Assembly (NCBI RefSeq): GCF_003201195.1
Contig: NZ_QICQ01000005.1
Location: forward strand, 1-64,000
DNA: 64,000 bases
Origin: Nitrosomonas eutropha
GTDB taxonomy: Bacteria; Pseudomonadota; Gammaproteobacteria; Burkholderiales; Nitrosomonadaceae
Reading direction: 5' to 3'
The translations under genes were made by a program, and so were the position numbers. This document shows, piece after piece, positions 8,199-18,470 of the stretch (its first letter is position 1; every line of letters starts with the position of its first letter). A model generated the notes under the pieces. The model was not told the origin of the DNA, did not search any database, and worked only from the letters and a program-made list of their open reading frames with translations.

Positions 8199-10574
8199 AT
8201 GGAACAATCCGCTGTAACCCCGTTTGAGCTGCCCGCCGATATCATCGCCCTGATACCGATGCGGAATGTCGTACTGTTTCCGCATGTCGTTATGCCTGTC
8301 ACGGTTGGTCGGGCGCGATCGATTGCATCCATTCAGTATGTCCTGCAATCAAAAACACCGATCGGCATTGTGCTACAGAAAGATCCTGCAATTGAAGAAC
8401 CTGGACTGGATGTACTTTACCCGGTAGGCACCCTCGCTAATGTCGTGCGCCACATCACATCCGAAGATGGCACGCATCATGCAATTTGTCTGGGCATTGA
8501 GCGCTTCCGGATCAAAGAACTGGTTGAAGGTTACCCCTTCATTGCCGCACGGATACAACGCATCCCGGAAACCATACCAGATACCACGCAAGTAGAAGCA
8601 CTCACGTTGCAATTGCGTGAGCGTGCCATGGAAATTTTGTCACTGTTACCTGGTGTACCGGCTGAACTGGCGCATGCACTGCAGGCAACCCGCTCACCGT
8701 CTGATCTGGCAGATATTACTGCCAGTCTGCTCGATACTGAAGTAGCTGAAAAGCAGGCGCTGCTGGAAACAATTGATATTGAAGAACGTTTGCATAAAGT
8801 GCTGCAAATTCTGGCGCGGCGTATTGAGGTGCTGCGGCTCTCACAAGAAATAGGCGAGCGTACCAAGGAGCAAATGGAAGATCGCGAACGCAAGTTTTTG
8901 TTGCGCGAGCAACTGAAAGCAATCCAGAAAGAACTCGGCGAAGAGGGTGAAAATGAACAGGAAGTCGCCAAACTGGATGAAGCCATTACTGCTGCCGGCA
9001 TGCCGGAAGATATCGAACAGCAAACCCGCAAAGAATTGCAGCGATTACAGCGGATGCCTGCTGCTTCCAGCGAATTTTCCATGCTGCATACCTACCTTGA
9101 ATGGATAACAGAATTGCCCTGGAAGTTGCCGGAGGAAACACCGATAAACCTTGATGCTGCGCGCTCAATTCTTGAAGCTGACCATTTTGGATTGGAACGA
9201 ATCAAACAGCGCATCATCGAATTTCTCGCTGTGCAAAAATTGAAACCACAAGGCCGCGCACCGATTCTCTGTTTCGTCGGTCCGCCTGGTGTCGGAAAAA
9301 CTTCGCTCGGACAAAGCATTGCCCGCGCGTTACAACGTCCATTTGTCCGGGTATCGCTGGGTGGTATACATGATGAAGCGGAAATGCGTGGTCACCGCCG
9401 CACCTACGTTGGTGCCATGCCGGGCAATATTGTGCAGAATCTACGCAAGGCTGGTGCACGCAACTGCGTGATGATGCTGGATGAAATTGACAAAATGACC
9501 GCCAGCGCACATGGAGATCCCTCAGCAGCATTACTGGAAATCCTTGATCCGGAACAAAATGCAACATTCCGTGATAACTATCTGGGTGTCCCGTTCGATT
9601 TAAGCCGAGTGGTTTTCATCGCCACTGCCAATGTTATTGACCAAGTCTCACCGCCGGTCCGCGACCGTATGGAAATCATTGATCTACCTGGTTATACACC
9701 GGAAGAAAAACTGCAAATCGCACAACGTTATCTGGTGCAACGACAAAGCGAAGCCAACGGCTTGCAATTGGATCAATGCATATTGTTACCTGAAGCCTTG
9801 CAAAGCATTATTGCCAATTACACCCGTGAAGCGGGCGTACGCCAGTTCGAACGTGAAATCGGCCGGATCATGCGCCACGCTGCCCTGAAAATCGCGCAAG
9901 GTGAGCAGCAACAGGTACGAATTGATGCGAACAATCTGATGGATATCCTGGGCCCTGAAAAATATGAACATGAACTGGCACTTCGCACCAGTTTGTCGGG
10001 GGTGGCAACTGGCTTAGCCTGGACACCGGCCGGTGGAGATATCCTGTTTATAGAGGCTACGCGCGTTAGTGGCAGTGGCCGCCTGATCCTAACCGGGCAG
10101 CTTGGCGACGTGATGAAAGAAAGTGCACAGGCCGCTCTCACGCTGGTTAAGGCACGTGCGAGTGATTTGAATATTGCGGCTTCAATGTTTGACGGAATCG
10201 ATGTGCATTTGCATGTGCCTGCCGGTGCCATTCCTAAAGATGGACCAAGTGCCGGGGTAGCAATGTTTACCGCACTAGCTTCGTTATTCACCAATCAACT
10301 GGTAAGGCACGATGTTGCAATGACGGGTGAAATCAGCCTGCGAGGCCTGGTCTTGCCGGTTGGCGGTATCAAGGAAAAAATACTGGCAGCACAACGCGCC
10401 GGTATTCAAACCGTGCTGCTGCCTGCCCGGAACCGGAAGGATCTGCATGATGTTCCCGAAGCAATACGCACAACCATGCAGTTTGTTTTTCTGGAAACGG
10501 CTGATGATGCTATTCGGGCAGCCTTGGATGTTTCTATTAACGCATCTGACAACAACGATCAGGAATCGTCCTGA
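8199..10574 (+). CDS. lon: ATP-dependent Lon protease
   Basis: 791 residues, normal for bacterial Lon. The order is an N-terminal substrate-binding domain (about 12-205), a coiled-coil linker, an AAA+ module with Walker A GPPGVGKT (361-368) and Walker B MMLDEIDK, and a C-terminal protease domain with the Ser-Lys dyad: Ser684 in KDGPSAGV and Lys727 in GGIKEK. Lon degrades misfolded and specific regulatory proteins in the cytoplasm. The start has a clear Shine-Dalgarno sequence (GAGAGGAAA). A CTTGAAA box at 8135-8141 might be a heat-shock -35 element, but no good -10 follows. A hairpin just after the stop probably ends the transcript. Confidence 0.97.
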   Translation: MEQSAVTPFELPADIIALIPMRNVVLFPHVVMPVTVGRARSIASIQYVLQSKTPIGIVLQKDPAIEEPGLDVLYPVGTLANVVRHITSEDGTHHAICLGIERFRIKELVEGYPFIAARIQRIPETIPDTTQVEALTLQLRERAMEILSLLPGVPAELAHALQATRSPSDLADITASLLDTEVAEKQALLETIDIEERLHKVLQILARRIEVLRLSQEIGERTKEQMEDRERKFLLREQLKAIQKELGEEGENEQEVAKLDEAITAAGMPEDIEQQTRKELQRLQRMPAASSEFSMLHTYLEWITELPWKLPEETPINLDAARSILEADHFGLERIKQRIIEFLAVQKLKPQGRAPILCFVGPPGVGKTSLGQSIARALQRPFVRVSLGGIHDEAEMRGHRRTYVGAMPGNIVQNLRKAGARNCVMMLDEIDKMTASAHGDPSAALLEILDPEQNATFRDNYLGVPFDLSRVVFIATANVIDQVSPPVRDRMEIIDLPGYTPEEKLQIAQRYLVQRQSEANGLQLDQCILLPEALQSIIANYTREAGVRQFEREIGRIMRHAALKIAQGEQQQVRIDANNLMDILGPEKYEHELALRTSLSGVATGLAWTPAGGDILFIEATRVSGSGRLILTGQLGDVMKESAQAALTLVKARASDLNIAASMFDGIDVHLHVPAGAIPKDGPSAGVAMFTALASLFTNQLVRHDVAMTGEISLRGLVLPVGGIKEKILAAQRAGIQTVLLPARNRKDLHDVPEAIRTTMQFVFLETADDAIRAALDVSINASDNNDQESS

Positions 10575-10583
10575 AGACAAGAA

Positions 10584-10616
10584 GCCGCTGCCACCTACTT
10601 TTCTTGTAGCAGCGGC
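10584..10616 (+). terminator. Hairpin downstream of lon
   Basis: GCCGCTGC at 10584-10591 pairs with GCAGCGGC at 10609-10616 across a 17-base loop, 10 bases after the lon stop. The downstream run is only AATTT, so it is either a weak intrinsic terminator or an mRNA-stabilising end. Confidence 0.5.
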
Positions 10617-10749
10617 AATTTGTCGCATAGCCATTAAGTGTCATCCGAGTTATAGTTAAATTATCAGGCAGCTTTTTTTCATCTGCCATATTGCTGTCCG
10701 ATCGCAGTCGCAATCCTGACACGTTCAACTCATACAAGGAGAAAACCTT

Positions 10750-11046
10750 ATGGGAAACGAAGCACAGAACACGACAAGCACTTCCCCTTTCCACTACCAG
10801 AACAATTACTCATCCGTGTACGAAACAGGTCAGCTGCGGCGCGCAAAAATGCACGTTGCCCATTTGATCAGTCACTTTGGTAGCAAGGAAAATCTCCCAC
10901 CAGCGTTACTTCAGTTACTCGAAACCAGCATCATCTTGAAGACAACTGATTCAAAAGTGCTCGCTCACTGGTTAAAACGAAAACAGGCTGCCATTCATGC
11001 CGATTTACAAAGAATACGCCATTTCCTCGCGGAAGAACCGGGATGA
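10750..11046 (+). CDS. Small hypothetical protein downstream of lon
   Basis: 98 residues starting at ATG 10750 behind the Shine-Dalgarno sequence AAGGAGAAAA, which argues that it is real. The N-terminal 25 residues are polar and low in complexity; the rest looks helical, with a LPPALLQLLETSIIL segment and a basic RLKRK-like patch. There is no signal peptide or membrane helix, so it should be cytoplasmic. I do not recognise the family. Confidence 0.55.
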   Translation: MGNEAQNTTSTSPFHYQNNYSSVYETGQLRRAKMHVAHLISHFGSKENLPPALLQLLETSIILKTTDSKVLAHWLKRKQAAIHADLQRIRHFLAEEPG

Positions 11047-11225
11047 TGACATTCCAAATTAGTTATCAGCACCCGTTCTGAAAGATCATGATTAGATCTG
11101 CAATGATCGACTATTGGATCGAGCATTGTTCTCAGCCTGATGGAACCCATGTACCATCTCATTCTTCTATTGATGCATTATCACGACTTATAATCCTTCA
11201 GTTTTACAAGAAAATGGAATAAAAA

Positions 11226-11543
11226 ATGAAATTTCCTATCCTGATTTTATTATTGCTGGCTGCTCCTGTTTCATTTGCAGCCAGCGATCTATCCAATTTG
11301 CAGCGACAAACCAATACAGCTTATGAACAGATGAAACAGGCTGAAAGCAAAGCCAGTAAGGCAAAAAAGGAGATGCAGATCAAGCAGGACAATTTGCGTT
11401 ACTACCAGGAAAAAGTAACTGAAACCAAGAAAGAATTCCAGGCTGCACAACAGGCTTCACAAAAAGCTGAAGAAAATCTGACAGCAGCCAAAAAAAGATG
11501 GAGTGACTATTCCGAAGAGCTTTACCAGAAATGGCATCAATAG
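11226..11543 (+). CDS. Exported coiled-coil hypothetical protein
   Basis: 105 residues. A clean signal peptide (residues 1-19, MKFPILILLLLAAPVSFAA) is followed by about 85 residues of uninterrupted Lys/Gln/Ala/Glu-rich heptad-like sequence, predicted as a long helix or coiled coil with no cysteines. It is probably a periplasmic helical protein. It converges on purA with 67 bases between the stops. No catalytic motif is present and the family is not recognised; an outer-membrane lipoprotein is unlikely because there is no lipobox cysteine. Confidence 0.6.
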   Translation: MKFPILILLLLAAPVSFAASDLSNLQRQTNTAYEQMKQAESKASKAKKEMQIKQDNLRYYQEKVTETKKEFQAAQQASQKAEENLTAAKKRWSDYSEELYQKWHQ

Positions 11544-11610
11544 GAATTAGGGAATAAGGCCATACGGGGAGATTGTCAGGCAGTGCCCACCAGCTCAGAT
11601 TACGCTGCAT

Positions 11611-12924
<1,314 letters not shown>

Positions 12925-12944
12925 TCAGAAATTATTTCCAAAAT

Positions 12945-12976
12945 AAAGCACCACGCTGTTTACAGCGTGGTGCTTT
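12945..12976 (-). terminator. Perfect 14-bp hairpin between hisZ and purA
   Basis: AAAGCACCACGCTG (12945-12958) and CAGCGTGGTGCTTT (12963-12976) form a perfect 14-bp stem with a 4-base loop. Read on the minus strand it is followed by ATTTTGG, an intrinsic-terminator signature. It lies after hisZ and 36 bases before the purA start codon, so it would have to be read through, or purA must be transcribed from within the 36-base leader. An attenuator is possible. Confidence 0.75.
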
Positions 12977-13044
12977 AGACATATTCTTCCAACAGCGCGG
13001 AGCCCTCTATCTTTAAAGAGAGATTCCCTACTACAGATGTCTGT

Positions 13045-14217
13045 TTACCCTGAAACAGGGCAAATTTCCCATTTGCCATTCCGTAAAACCAGATTTCTGT
13101 CACACCTGGCTACTTCTTTACTGTTCTCTCCAGGCAATTCTGTCACCACGATATGCCCTGCGATACGCAGCTGCTTGATCATTGCTGCAAGTTCATCATC
13201 CTGCGGCTTCCACGGTGCCAGTATTCCTCGGGGATAATCATTTATATCAGTCAGACGTGATAATTGTTTCAAATCAAGGCTGAATCCGGTTGCTGGTCTC
13301 GCTCTACCGAATGATTTACCGATTTCATCATAGCGCCCTCCCAATGCAATCGCGACAGGGCTTCCCTGTGTATATGCGGCAAACACCATCCCCGTGTGAT
13401 AGTGATAACCTCGCAAGTCGGCCAGATCAAAAATTATCCTGTCAACATAAGGTTCAAGTGCCTTCGCAACATGCTCCAGTTGATCCAGAGCCTCCCTGAT
13501 CTCCGGAAAATTCGGTAGGTATTTGCGTGCGCGTAAAAGAACAGTTTCATCTCCGTACAACTCCGGCAACAGCAGCAATGCTTCCCGAACCGTCTTATCC
13601 AAGTCATTCAGGCCAGTGTACACCAGCTCCCTAAGAGCACTCGTATCCTTGGCCCACAATGCAGCATAAAGCTCCATTTCAAACTCGGGCCTGATTCCTG
13701 AACCATAAATCAGACTGCGGAACACTCTGATATGTCCAAGATCAAGATGAATCGACTGGATACCGGAAACAGACAAGCATTCCAATAGCAAACGCTGGAT
13801 TTCAAGATCACTCTCGATACCGGAATGCCCATATAATTCGGCCCCCACCTGAAATGGCTCTCGTGTGCGGGTAATTTCATCAGGTACCGTATGAACAACA
13901 CTGCTGGCATAACAAAGCCGAGTCACACCATTGGTGTTCAGCAAATGTGCATCAATCCGGGCTGCCTGCGGTGTCATATCTGCCCGTAACCCCATCATCC
14001 TGCCGCTCAGTTGATCGACAACCTTGAACATACGCAGATTCATGCCACTGCCACTCCCGGCCAGCAGAGACTCCACATATTCCAACAGGGGTGGCATCAC
14101 AAACTGATATCCATGAACAAACAGCTTGTCCATGACAAGACGACGAATCTTTTCTATACGATAAGCGTCACGCGGCAGTACATCTTCGATATATTCAGGA
14201 AGCAACCAGTTACGCAT
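13045..14217 (-). CDS. hisZ: ATP phosphoribosyltransferase regulatory subunit HisZ
   Basis: 390 residues, related to the catalytic core of class II histidyl-tRNA synthetase but lacking its anticodon domain. HisZ pairs with the short form of HisG to make the first enzyme of histidine synthesis and mediates feedback control. It shows the N-terminal LPEYIEDVLPRDAYRIEKIR motif, the motif-2 like RADMTPQAAR segment, and the ALGGRYDEIGKSFGR motif. No hisG lies in the window. The position between the hfl genes and purA is the usual one in betaproteobacteria. Confidence 0.92.
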   Translation of the reverse strand: MRNWLLPEYIEDVLPRDAYRIEKIRRLVMDKLFVHGYQFVMPPLLEYVESLLAGSGSGMNLRMFKVVDQLSGRMMGLRADMTPQAARIDAHLLNTNGVTRLCYASSVVHTVPDEITRTREPFQVGAELYGHSGIESDLEIQRLLLECLSVSGIQSIHLDLGHIRVFRSLIYGSGIRPEFEMELYAALWAKDTSALRELVYTGLNDLDKTVREALLLLPELYGDETVLLRARKYLPNFPEIREALDQLEHVAKALEPYVDRIIFDLADLRGYHYHTGMVFAAYTQGSPVAIALGGRYDEIGKSFGRARPATGFSLDLKQLSRLTDINDYPRGILAPWKPQDDELAAMIKQLRIAGHIVVTELPGENSKEVARCDRNLVLRNGKWEICPVSG

Positions 14218-14297
14218 TTTTAATGTTGCCCAGAATGAATTAAACCTGGATCAATAACAGGAACAGTCAAAATTATCAGAGGAAAGATATCAATCAA

Positions 14298-14483
14298 TCA
14301 ACTAACCAGATAAAGAATAATGAGACCAGTAAGCATCGTGCTGAGACCCATAAATCTTATCTGGCCGTCATTCAGCTGCAGGAGTTTTTGAAAAACTTCT
14401 CGCCAGGCACCTGGAGACGAGAAAGGAAAGATACCTTCCAGAATCAGCATCAGTGCAATTGCCTTCAGAAAGGTATCCCACAT
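14298..14483 (-). CDS. DUF2065 small membrane protein (YjeT-like)
   Basis: 61 residues from ATG 14481-14483, behind a GGGA Shine-Dalgarno element. An in-frame upstream TTG is less likely. Two hydrophobic helices (about 5-20 and 42-60) flank a short polar stretch (SPGAWREVFQKLLQL), the layout of DUF2065. Members of this family sit downstream of hflC in many proteobacteria, as here. The function is unknown; a small partner of the HflKC membrane complex is an attractive inference. Confidence 0.8.
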   Translation of the reverse strand: MWDTFLKAIALMLILEGIFPFSSPGAWREVFQKLLQLNDGQIRFMGLSTMLTGLIILYLVS

Positions 14484-14611
14484 ATTAAATCCCAATCATT
14501 AATAAAATATTATTCTATATAAACAACTATTTATATCAGCCATCCTCCAATACCTGAAATGCTGATTTTTAGCATGATATTTCAACTCAAGGTATAGCTT
14601 TGCTTCCATTT

Positions 14612-15490
14612 TTATTTTTTATGGCCTGTCGGATCTTTCATATATTTAAAAAACTCCGAGTTTGGCTCCACAACAAGAATATCTTCCTTACTTCTAAAGG
14701 ATTTTTCATACGCATCCAAGCTGCGGTAAAATCCATAGAATTTTGCATCCTTCTGGAAAGCTTCAGCATAAATTGCCGTAGCTTGAGCATCACCCTCCCC
14801 CATGATTTTTTGTGCGTCACGATAGGCCTCAGCCAAAATTACCTCGTGCTGACGATCAGCATCTGCCCGTATTTTCTCAGATTCCGCAAAACCTGTTGAT
14901 CGCAGTTGGTTTGCCACTCGCTTACGCTCTGCCTCCATTCTGCGATAAACAGATTCACTGACTTCCTGAGGAAGATCCACGCGCTTAAGCCGTACATCCA
15001 CAACCTCTACACCAATCTTTTCTGCATCTGTGTTTGCTTTCTGGCGCATGACCTCCATGATCTTGTCACGTTCGCCAGAAACCACATCATGCACCGTCCG
15101 ATTACCAAATTCATCACGCATACTAGAATTTATTGTTTGTGCAAGACGTACTCGTGCTAACGTTTCATCCCCCTGCACACTAACGTAGTACTGCTTTACA
15201 TCTACAATACGCCATTTGACGAATAGATCCACTAGAACGTTTTTCTTCTCTGAAGTGATATAACGTTCAGGTTCTTCTGAATCCATCGTCAAAATACGTG
15301 AATCAAAAAAACGAACATTCTGGACAAAAGGTATTTTTAAATATAAACCAGGAGATGTTTTTACCCCTACAACCTCCCCCAGCTGAAATAACAATGCCTG
15401 TTCACGTTGATCAACAATATAAACAGCAGAACTACCCACAACTGCCAAAACCAGCAAAAGTACAGCAAATATAGATGAAATCGCTTTCAT
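14612..15490 (-). CDS. hflC: HflC, membrane subunit of the HflKC complex
   Basis: 292 residues. One N-terminal membrane anchor (about 5-25) is followed by an SPFH/Band 7 domain (about 25-190) and a helical tail with the typical ADADRQHEVILAEAYRDAQ stretch. HflC and HflK assemble a cage in the inner membrane that surrounds and modulates the FtsH protease. The ATG overlaps the hflK stop as TAATG, indicating coupled translation. A long helical C-terminus ends in a basic tail. Confidence 0.95.
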   Translation of the reverse strand: MKAISSIFAVLLLVLAVVGSSAVYIVDQREQALLFQLGEVVGVKTSPGLYLKIPFVQNVRFFDSRILTMDSEEPERYITSEKKNVLVDLFVKWRIVDVKQYYVSVQGDETLARVRLAQTINSSMRDEFGNRTVHDVVSGERDKIMEVMRQKANTDAEKIGVEVVDVRLKRVDLPQEVSESVYRRMEAERKRVANQLRSTGFAESEKIRADADRQHEVILAEAYRDAQKIMGEGDAQATAIYAEAFQKDAKFYGFYRSLDAYEKSFRSKEDILVVEPNSEFFKYMKDPTGHKK

Positions 15491-16680
15491 TATCTCACCT
15501 CCCGTTCACGACTGCGAAAAGACTCACGCGAGCGCGAGCTTATATCTGAGGAAAAATCTTGATTTTCGTTTTGTTGTTTAATTGTCCCCGTAGATGATTT
15601 CGCCACCCCAGAATCAGCCTGAATCAATTTGTCCAATGGCAGATAAAGCAGATTCCCTCCTCCTTTTTCCTGATCAATCAGGATTTTGCTGGTACTAGAT
15701 AATACGTGCTGAACCGTATCAATATACATACGCTCACGTGTTACTTCCGGCGCCTTGGCATATTCCACCAGCACCTGTTCAAAACGACTGGCATCACCCT
15801 CTGAGGCTGTGATTACCCTTTGTTTATATCCTTCGGCTTCCTCTAATAAACGGGCTGCAGCACCTCTGGCTCTCGGAATCACGTCATTTGCATAGGCCTG
15901 TCCCTCGTTTCTTTGCCGTTCTCTATCCTGATTGGCTTTGACCGCATCATCAAAAGCTGCCTGCACCTGCTCAGGTGGCTGTGCATTCTGCATAGTTACC
16001 CTGTTGATAGAAATACCAATCTGATAACGATCAAGAATTTTTTGCATTAATACAGTCGTTCTAGCAGCCACCTCTTCACGTCCTTCATAAAGGACAAAGT
16101 CCATTTTACTGGTACCAATCACTTCTCGAATAGCTGTTTCCGCTACCTGCAAAACGCTGTCTTCCGGCTCGCGATTAGTGAACAGAAAATCTTCGGGACT
16201 ATTAAGTATATATTGCACAGCAAACTGAATATCAACGATATTCTCGTCATCTGTAAGAATTAATGATTCCTTTAGCACCTTGCTGCGTACATTATTACGA
16301 TATCCAATTTCTACTGTACGCACCTGAGCTATATTGACATCCTCAACAGATTCAATTGGTGAAGGAACATGCCAGCGCAGCCCAGGCTGCGTTGTTTCTA
16401 CATGTTTACCAAATCGCAGCACGACTCCTCGATGGCCTTCATCAACGATGTAGAATCCGCTTCCCGCCCACGCGACCAAGAGCAGGAACCCAATGATTCC
16501 AATACCTGTACTACTTGGTCCATCGGGATCCTTCCCATCAGAATCCCCGTTACTATCGCCTCTGCCCTTCCGACCAAAAAGCTCATTTATTTTTTGATTA
16601 AAGCTGCGCATAACTTCTTCAAGATCAGGAGGACCGGAATTACCTCTCCTTTTCCCCCATTGCGGATCATTCAAGCCCAT
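15490..16680 (-). CDS. hflK: HflK, membrane subunit of the HflKC complex
   Basis: 396 residues. A cytoplasmic Gly/Asp-rich N-terminus opens MGLNDPQWGKRRGNSGPPDL and is followed by a membrane helix near residues 60-82 and an SPFH domain with YIVDEGHRGVVLRFGKHVET. The alpha-helical region includes RGAAARLLEEAEGYKQRV. The C-terminal tail is low in complexity and rich in Arg and Ser. With HflC it forms the FtsH-regulating cage. It overlaps hflC and follows hflX by about 56 bases in the same operon. Confidence 0.95.
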   Translation of the reverse strand: MGLNDPQWGKRRGNSGPPDLEEVMRSFNQKINELFGRKGRGDSNGDSDGKDPDGPSSTGIGIIGFLLLVAWAGSGFYIVDEGHRGVVLRFGKHVETTQPGLRWHVPSPIESVEDVNIAQVRTVEIGYRNNVRSKVLKESLILTDDENIVDIQFAVQYILNSPEDFLFTNREPEDSVLQVAETAIREVIGTSKMDFVLYEGREEVAARTTVLMQKILDRYQIGISINRVTMQNAQPPEQVQAAFDDAVKANQDRERQRNEGQAYANDVIPRARGAAARLLEEAEGYKQRVITASEGDASRFEQVLVEYAKAPEVTRERMYIDTVQHVLSSTSKILIDQEKGGGNLLYLPLDKLIQADSGVAKSSTGTIKQQNENQDFSSDISSRSRESFRSREREVR

Positions 16681-16736
16681 GTTGATTTAGTCCTTTTCAT
16701 TATTTATAGAAGTGGCACGGACATTGTCGTTCATGC

Positions 16737-17870
16737 TTACGGATGTTGCTGAATGCTGCTTAATTTATTCAAGTTTTGATCAAACGCTTCTACCAGCGCT
16801 TCATAGAGATAACCAAAACCTGCTCCCGTCCTTGCACTGAGATGAATTCTTGCGATTCTACCATACTCATCGCGCATGTAATTTTCTGACGAACCCTGCT
16901 CAATGAGGTCGATTTTATTCAAAATCAGGATTTGCGGTATAGTATCTGCCCCAATTTCCTGCAATAATTTATTAACCTCACTGATTTGCACATCCCGATT
17001 GGAACTGGATACATCAACCACATGCAAAAGCAGGTCGGCCTGTATGGTTTCTTCCAGTGTGGCACGGAACGCGGCGACAAGCGTATGCGGCAAATCCCGA
17101 ATAAAACCAACTGTATCAGAAATTACGATCAAACCACGTTCTGGAAGAAAAAGTCTCCTGGTAGTCGTATCCAACGTAGCAAACAACTTGTCTGCAGCAT
17201 ATGCATCCGACCGAACAAGCCGGTTGAACAAAGTTGACTTACCAGCATTGGTATAACCCACAATGGAAACGGACATGATTTCAGAGCGTTTTCTCGCGCG
17301 CCGTTGCACATCTCGTTGCTGTTTAAGTTTAGCCAGCTTCTCCTTCAGGAATTTTACGCGCTTTGCTAGCAAGCGTCGGTCAGTTTCCAGCTGGGTCTCC
17401 CCGGGGCCACGCAGACCAATTCCACCTTTTTGGCGCTCCAGATGTGTCCATCCTCTCACCAGCCGTGTGGAAAGGTACTCCAGCTGAGCCAGCTCAACCT
17501 GTAGTTTACCTTCGTGGCTTTTGGCACGCTGCGCAAAGATATCCAGAATCAGACTGGTACGATCTATGATGCGACAGGCCAGTGCTGTGGAAAGATTTCT
17601 TTGCTGTATTGGAGACAGCTCGTGGTTGAATATCACCATTGCAGCTTGTGTTTGCACCACTATCTGGCTGATTTCCTCCACCTTGCCTTTTCCGATGAAA
17701 GTAGCAGGATCGGGCTGCTTTCGTGTTCCTTCGACCACCGCAACTATGGACAGTTGATCACTGTAAGCAAGCTCTTTCAGCTCATCCAGACTTTCCTTAT
17801 CATTTTTGCCAAAATTGATATCTACTAATATTGCGGTATTATCCGCTGCCGTTCCGATGTCATGATTCAT
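16737..17870 (-). CDS. hflX: Ribosome-associated GTPase HflX
   Basis: 377 residues. The N-terminal HflX domain includes TFIGKGKVEEI and the NHELSPIQQRNL segment, then a coiled linker with GGIGLRGPGETQLETDRR, then an Obg-class G domain with GYTNAGKSTLFNRL, a G3 SDTVGFI and LNKIDL. HflX splits stalled ribosomes under heat stress and is linked to ribosome recycling. The start ATG lies one base after the hfq stop, so the two are co-transcribed. Confidence 0.95.
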   Translation of the reverse strand: MNHDIGTAADNTAILVDINFGKNDKESLDELKELAYSDQLSIVAVVEGTRKQPDPATFIGKGKVEEISQIVVQTQAAMVIFNHELSPIQQRNLSTALACRIIDRTSLILDIFAQRAKSHEGKLQVELAQLEYLSTRLVRGWTHLERQKGGIGLRGPGETQLETDRRLLAKRVKFLKEKLAKLKQQRDVQRRARKRSEIMSVSIVGYTNAGKSTLFNRLVRSDAYAADKLFATLDTTTRRLFLPERGLIVISDTVGFIRDLPHTLVAAFRATLEETIQADLLLHVVDVSSSNRDVQISEVNKLLQEIGADTIPQILILNKIDLIEQGSSENYMRDEYGRIARIHLSARTGAGFGYLYEALVEAFDQNLNKLSSIQQHP

Positions 17871-17871
17871 C

Positions 17872-18114
17872 TTACTCGGGCAGTGTTTCAGCTGGCACCG
17901 GAATTGAAACTGCCTTACCTGGTACTATAGTAGAAATAGCATGTTTATAAACCATCTGTGTAACAGAATTTCTCAATAAAACCACGTACTGATCAAAGGA
18001 ATCAATATGTCCCTGCAACTTGATACCGTTGACCAGGTAGATGGAGACTGGAATATGTTCCTTACGCAAAACATTCAAAAATGGATCTTGCAATAACTGT
18101 CCTTTAACGCCCAC
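17872..18114 (-). CDS. hfq: RNA chaperone Hfq
   Basis: 80 residues, normal for betaproteobacterial Hfq. The Sm1 motif ([21 protein letters not shown]) and Sm2 motif ([11 protein letters not shown]) are intact. The hexameric ring binds U-rich small RNAs and A-rich messages to promote pairing. It is the first gene of hfq-hflX-hflK-hflC-DUF2065-hisZ. A 356-base leader upstream may hold the promoter. Confidence 0.97.
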   Translation of the reverse strand: MGVKGQLLQDPFLNVLRKEHIPVSIYLVNGIKLQGHIDSFDQYVVLLRNSVTQMVYKHAISTIVPGKAVSIPVPAETLPE

Positions 18115-18470
18115 TGTTTACCCTCCCTGGTTGAATTTCTAGTTATTTGGTTAAAGTAAGTACCCTCATGGGTAAACTGACTGGTTCTGGCAGTGTTTTT
18201 GCCAAGATCCTAAACCTGCCGCATCATCAGATCAACAAAAAAATTAGAATGCATAAAAATTCATCTTGTGGGTATTGACGCTGTCAAAATATGATGCGAA
18301 AAACCATAAGTCTAACACGGCTATAATGGTACTCGTGTAGCACTGTTTTTATGTTTTATCCAAAAAAGGAGTTTAAGGAGTGGAATAAAAACAACAGCGA
18401 GCTAATATCAGACGACATGGAACGTCGAACAAGTCCCTGACCAGAAAAGCTTACTCTACACACCCAGATA
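18115..18470. other. Leader region between hfq and phoR
   Basis: 356 bases with no convincing gene. On the minus strand, towards hfq, a perfect -35 TTGACA (complement of 18282-18287) is followed after 17 bases by ATGAAT (complement of 18259-18264), a weak -10. The -35 box lies in a dyad TTGAC-GCT-GTCAA (18276-18288). A 29-codon frame at 18351-18440 on the plus strand was judged not to be a gene. Confidence 0.35.
18259..18287 (-). promoter_or_regulatory. Candidate hfq operon promoter with dyad
   Basis: TTGACA on the minus strand with a 17-base spacer to ATGAAT. The -35 box overlaps the inverted repeat TTGAC GCT GTCAA at 18276-18288, which could be an operator. The -10 matches only three of six consensus bases, so the promoter call is weak. 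Confidence 0.35.

Noticed and set aside
8531-10294. Long minus-strand open frames opposite lon (for example 8531-9082 and 9818-10294)
   Set aside because: They have shadow-type composition rich in Ser, Arg and Cys and overlap an unmistakable Lon protease; no Shine-Dalgarno sequences were seen.
18351-18440. 29-codon plus-strand frame between hfq and phoR
   Set aside because: It is too short, has no convincing Shine-Dalgarno sequence, and resembles no known peptide.
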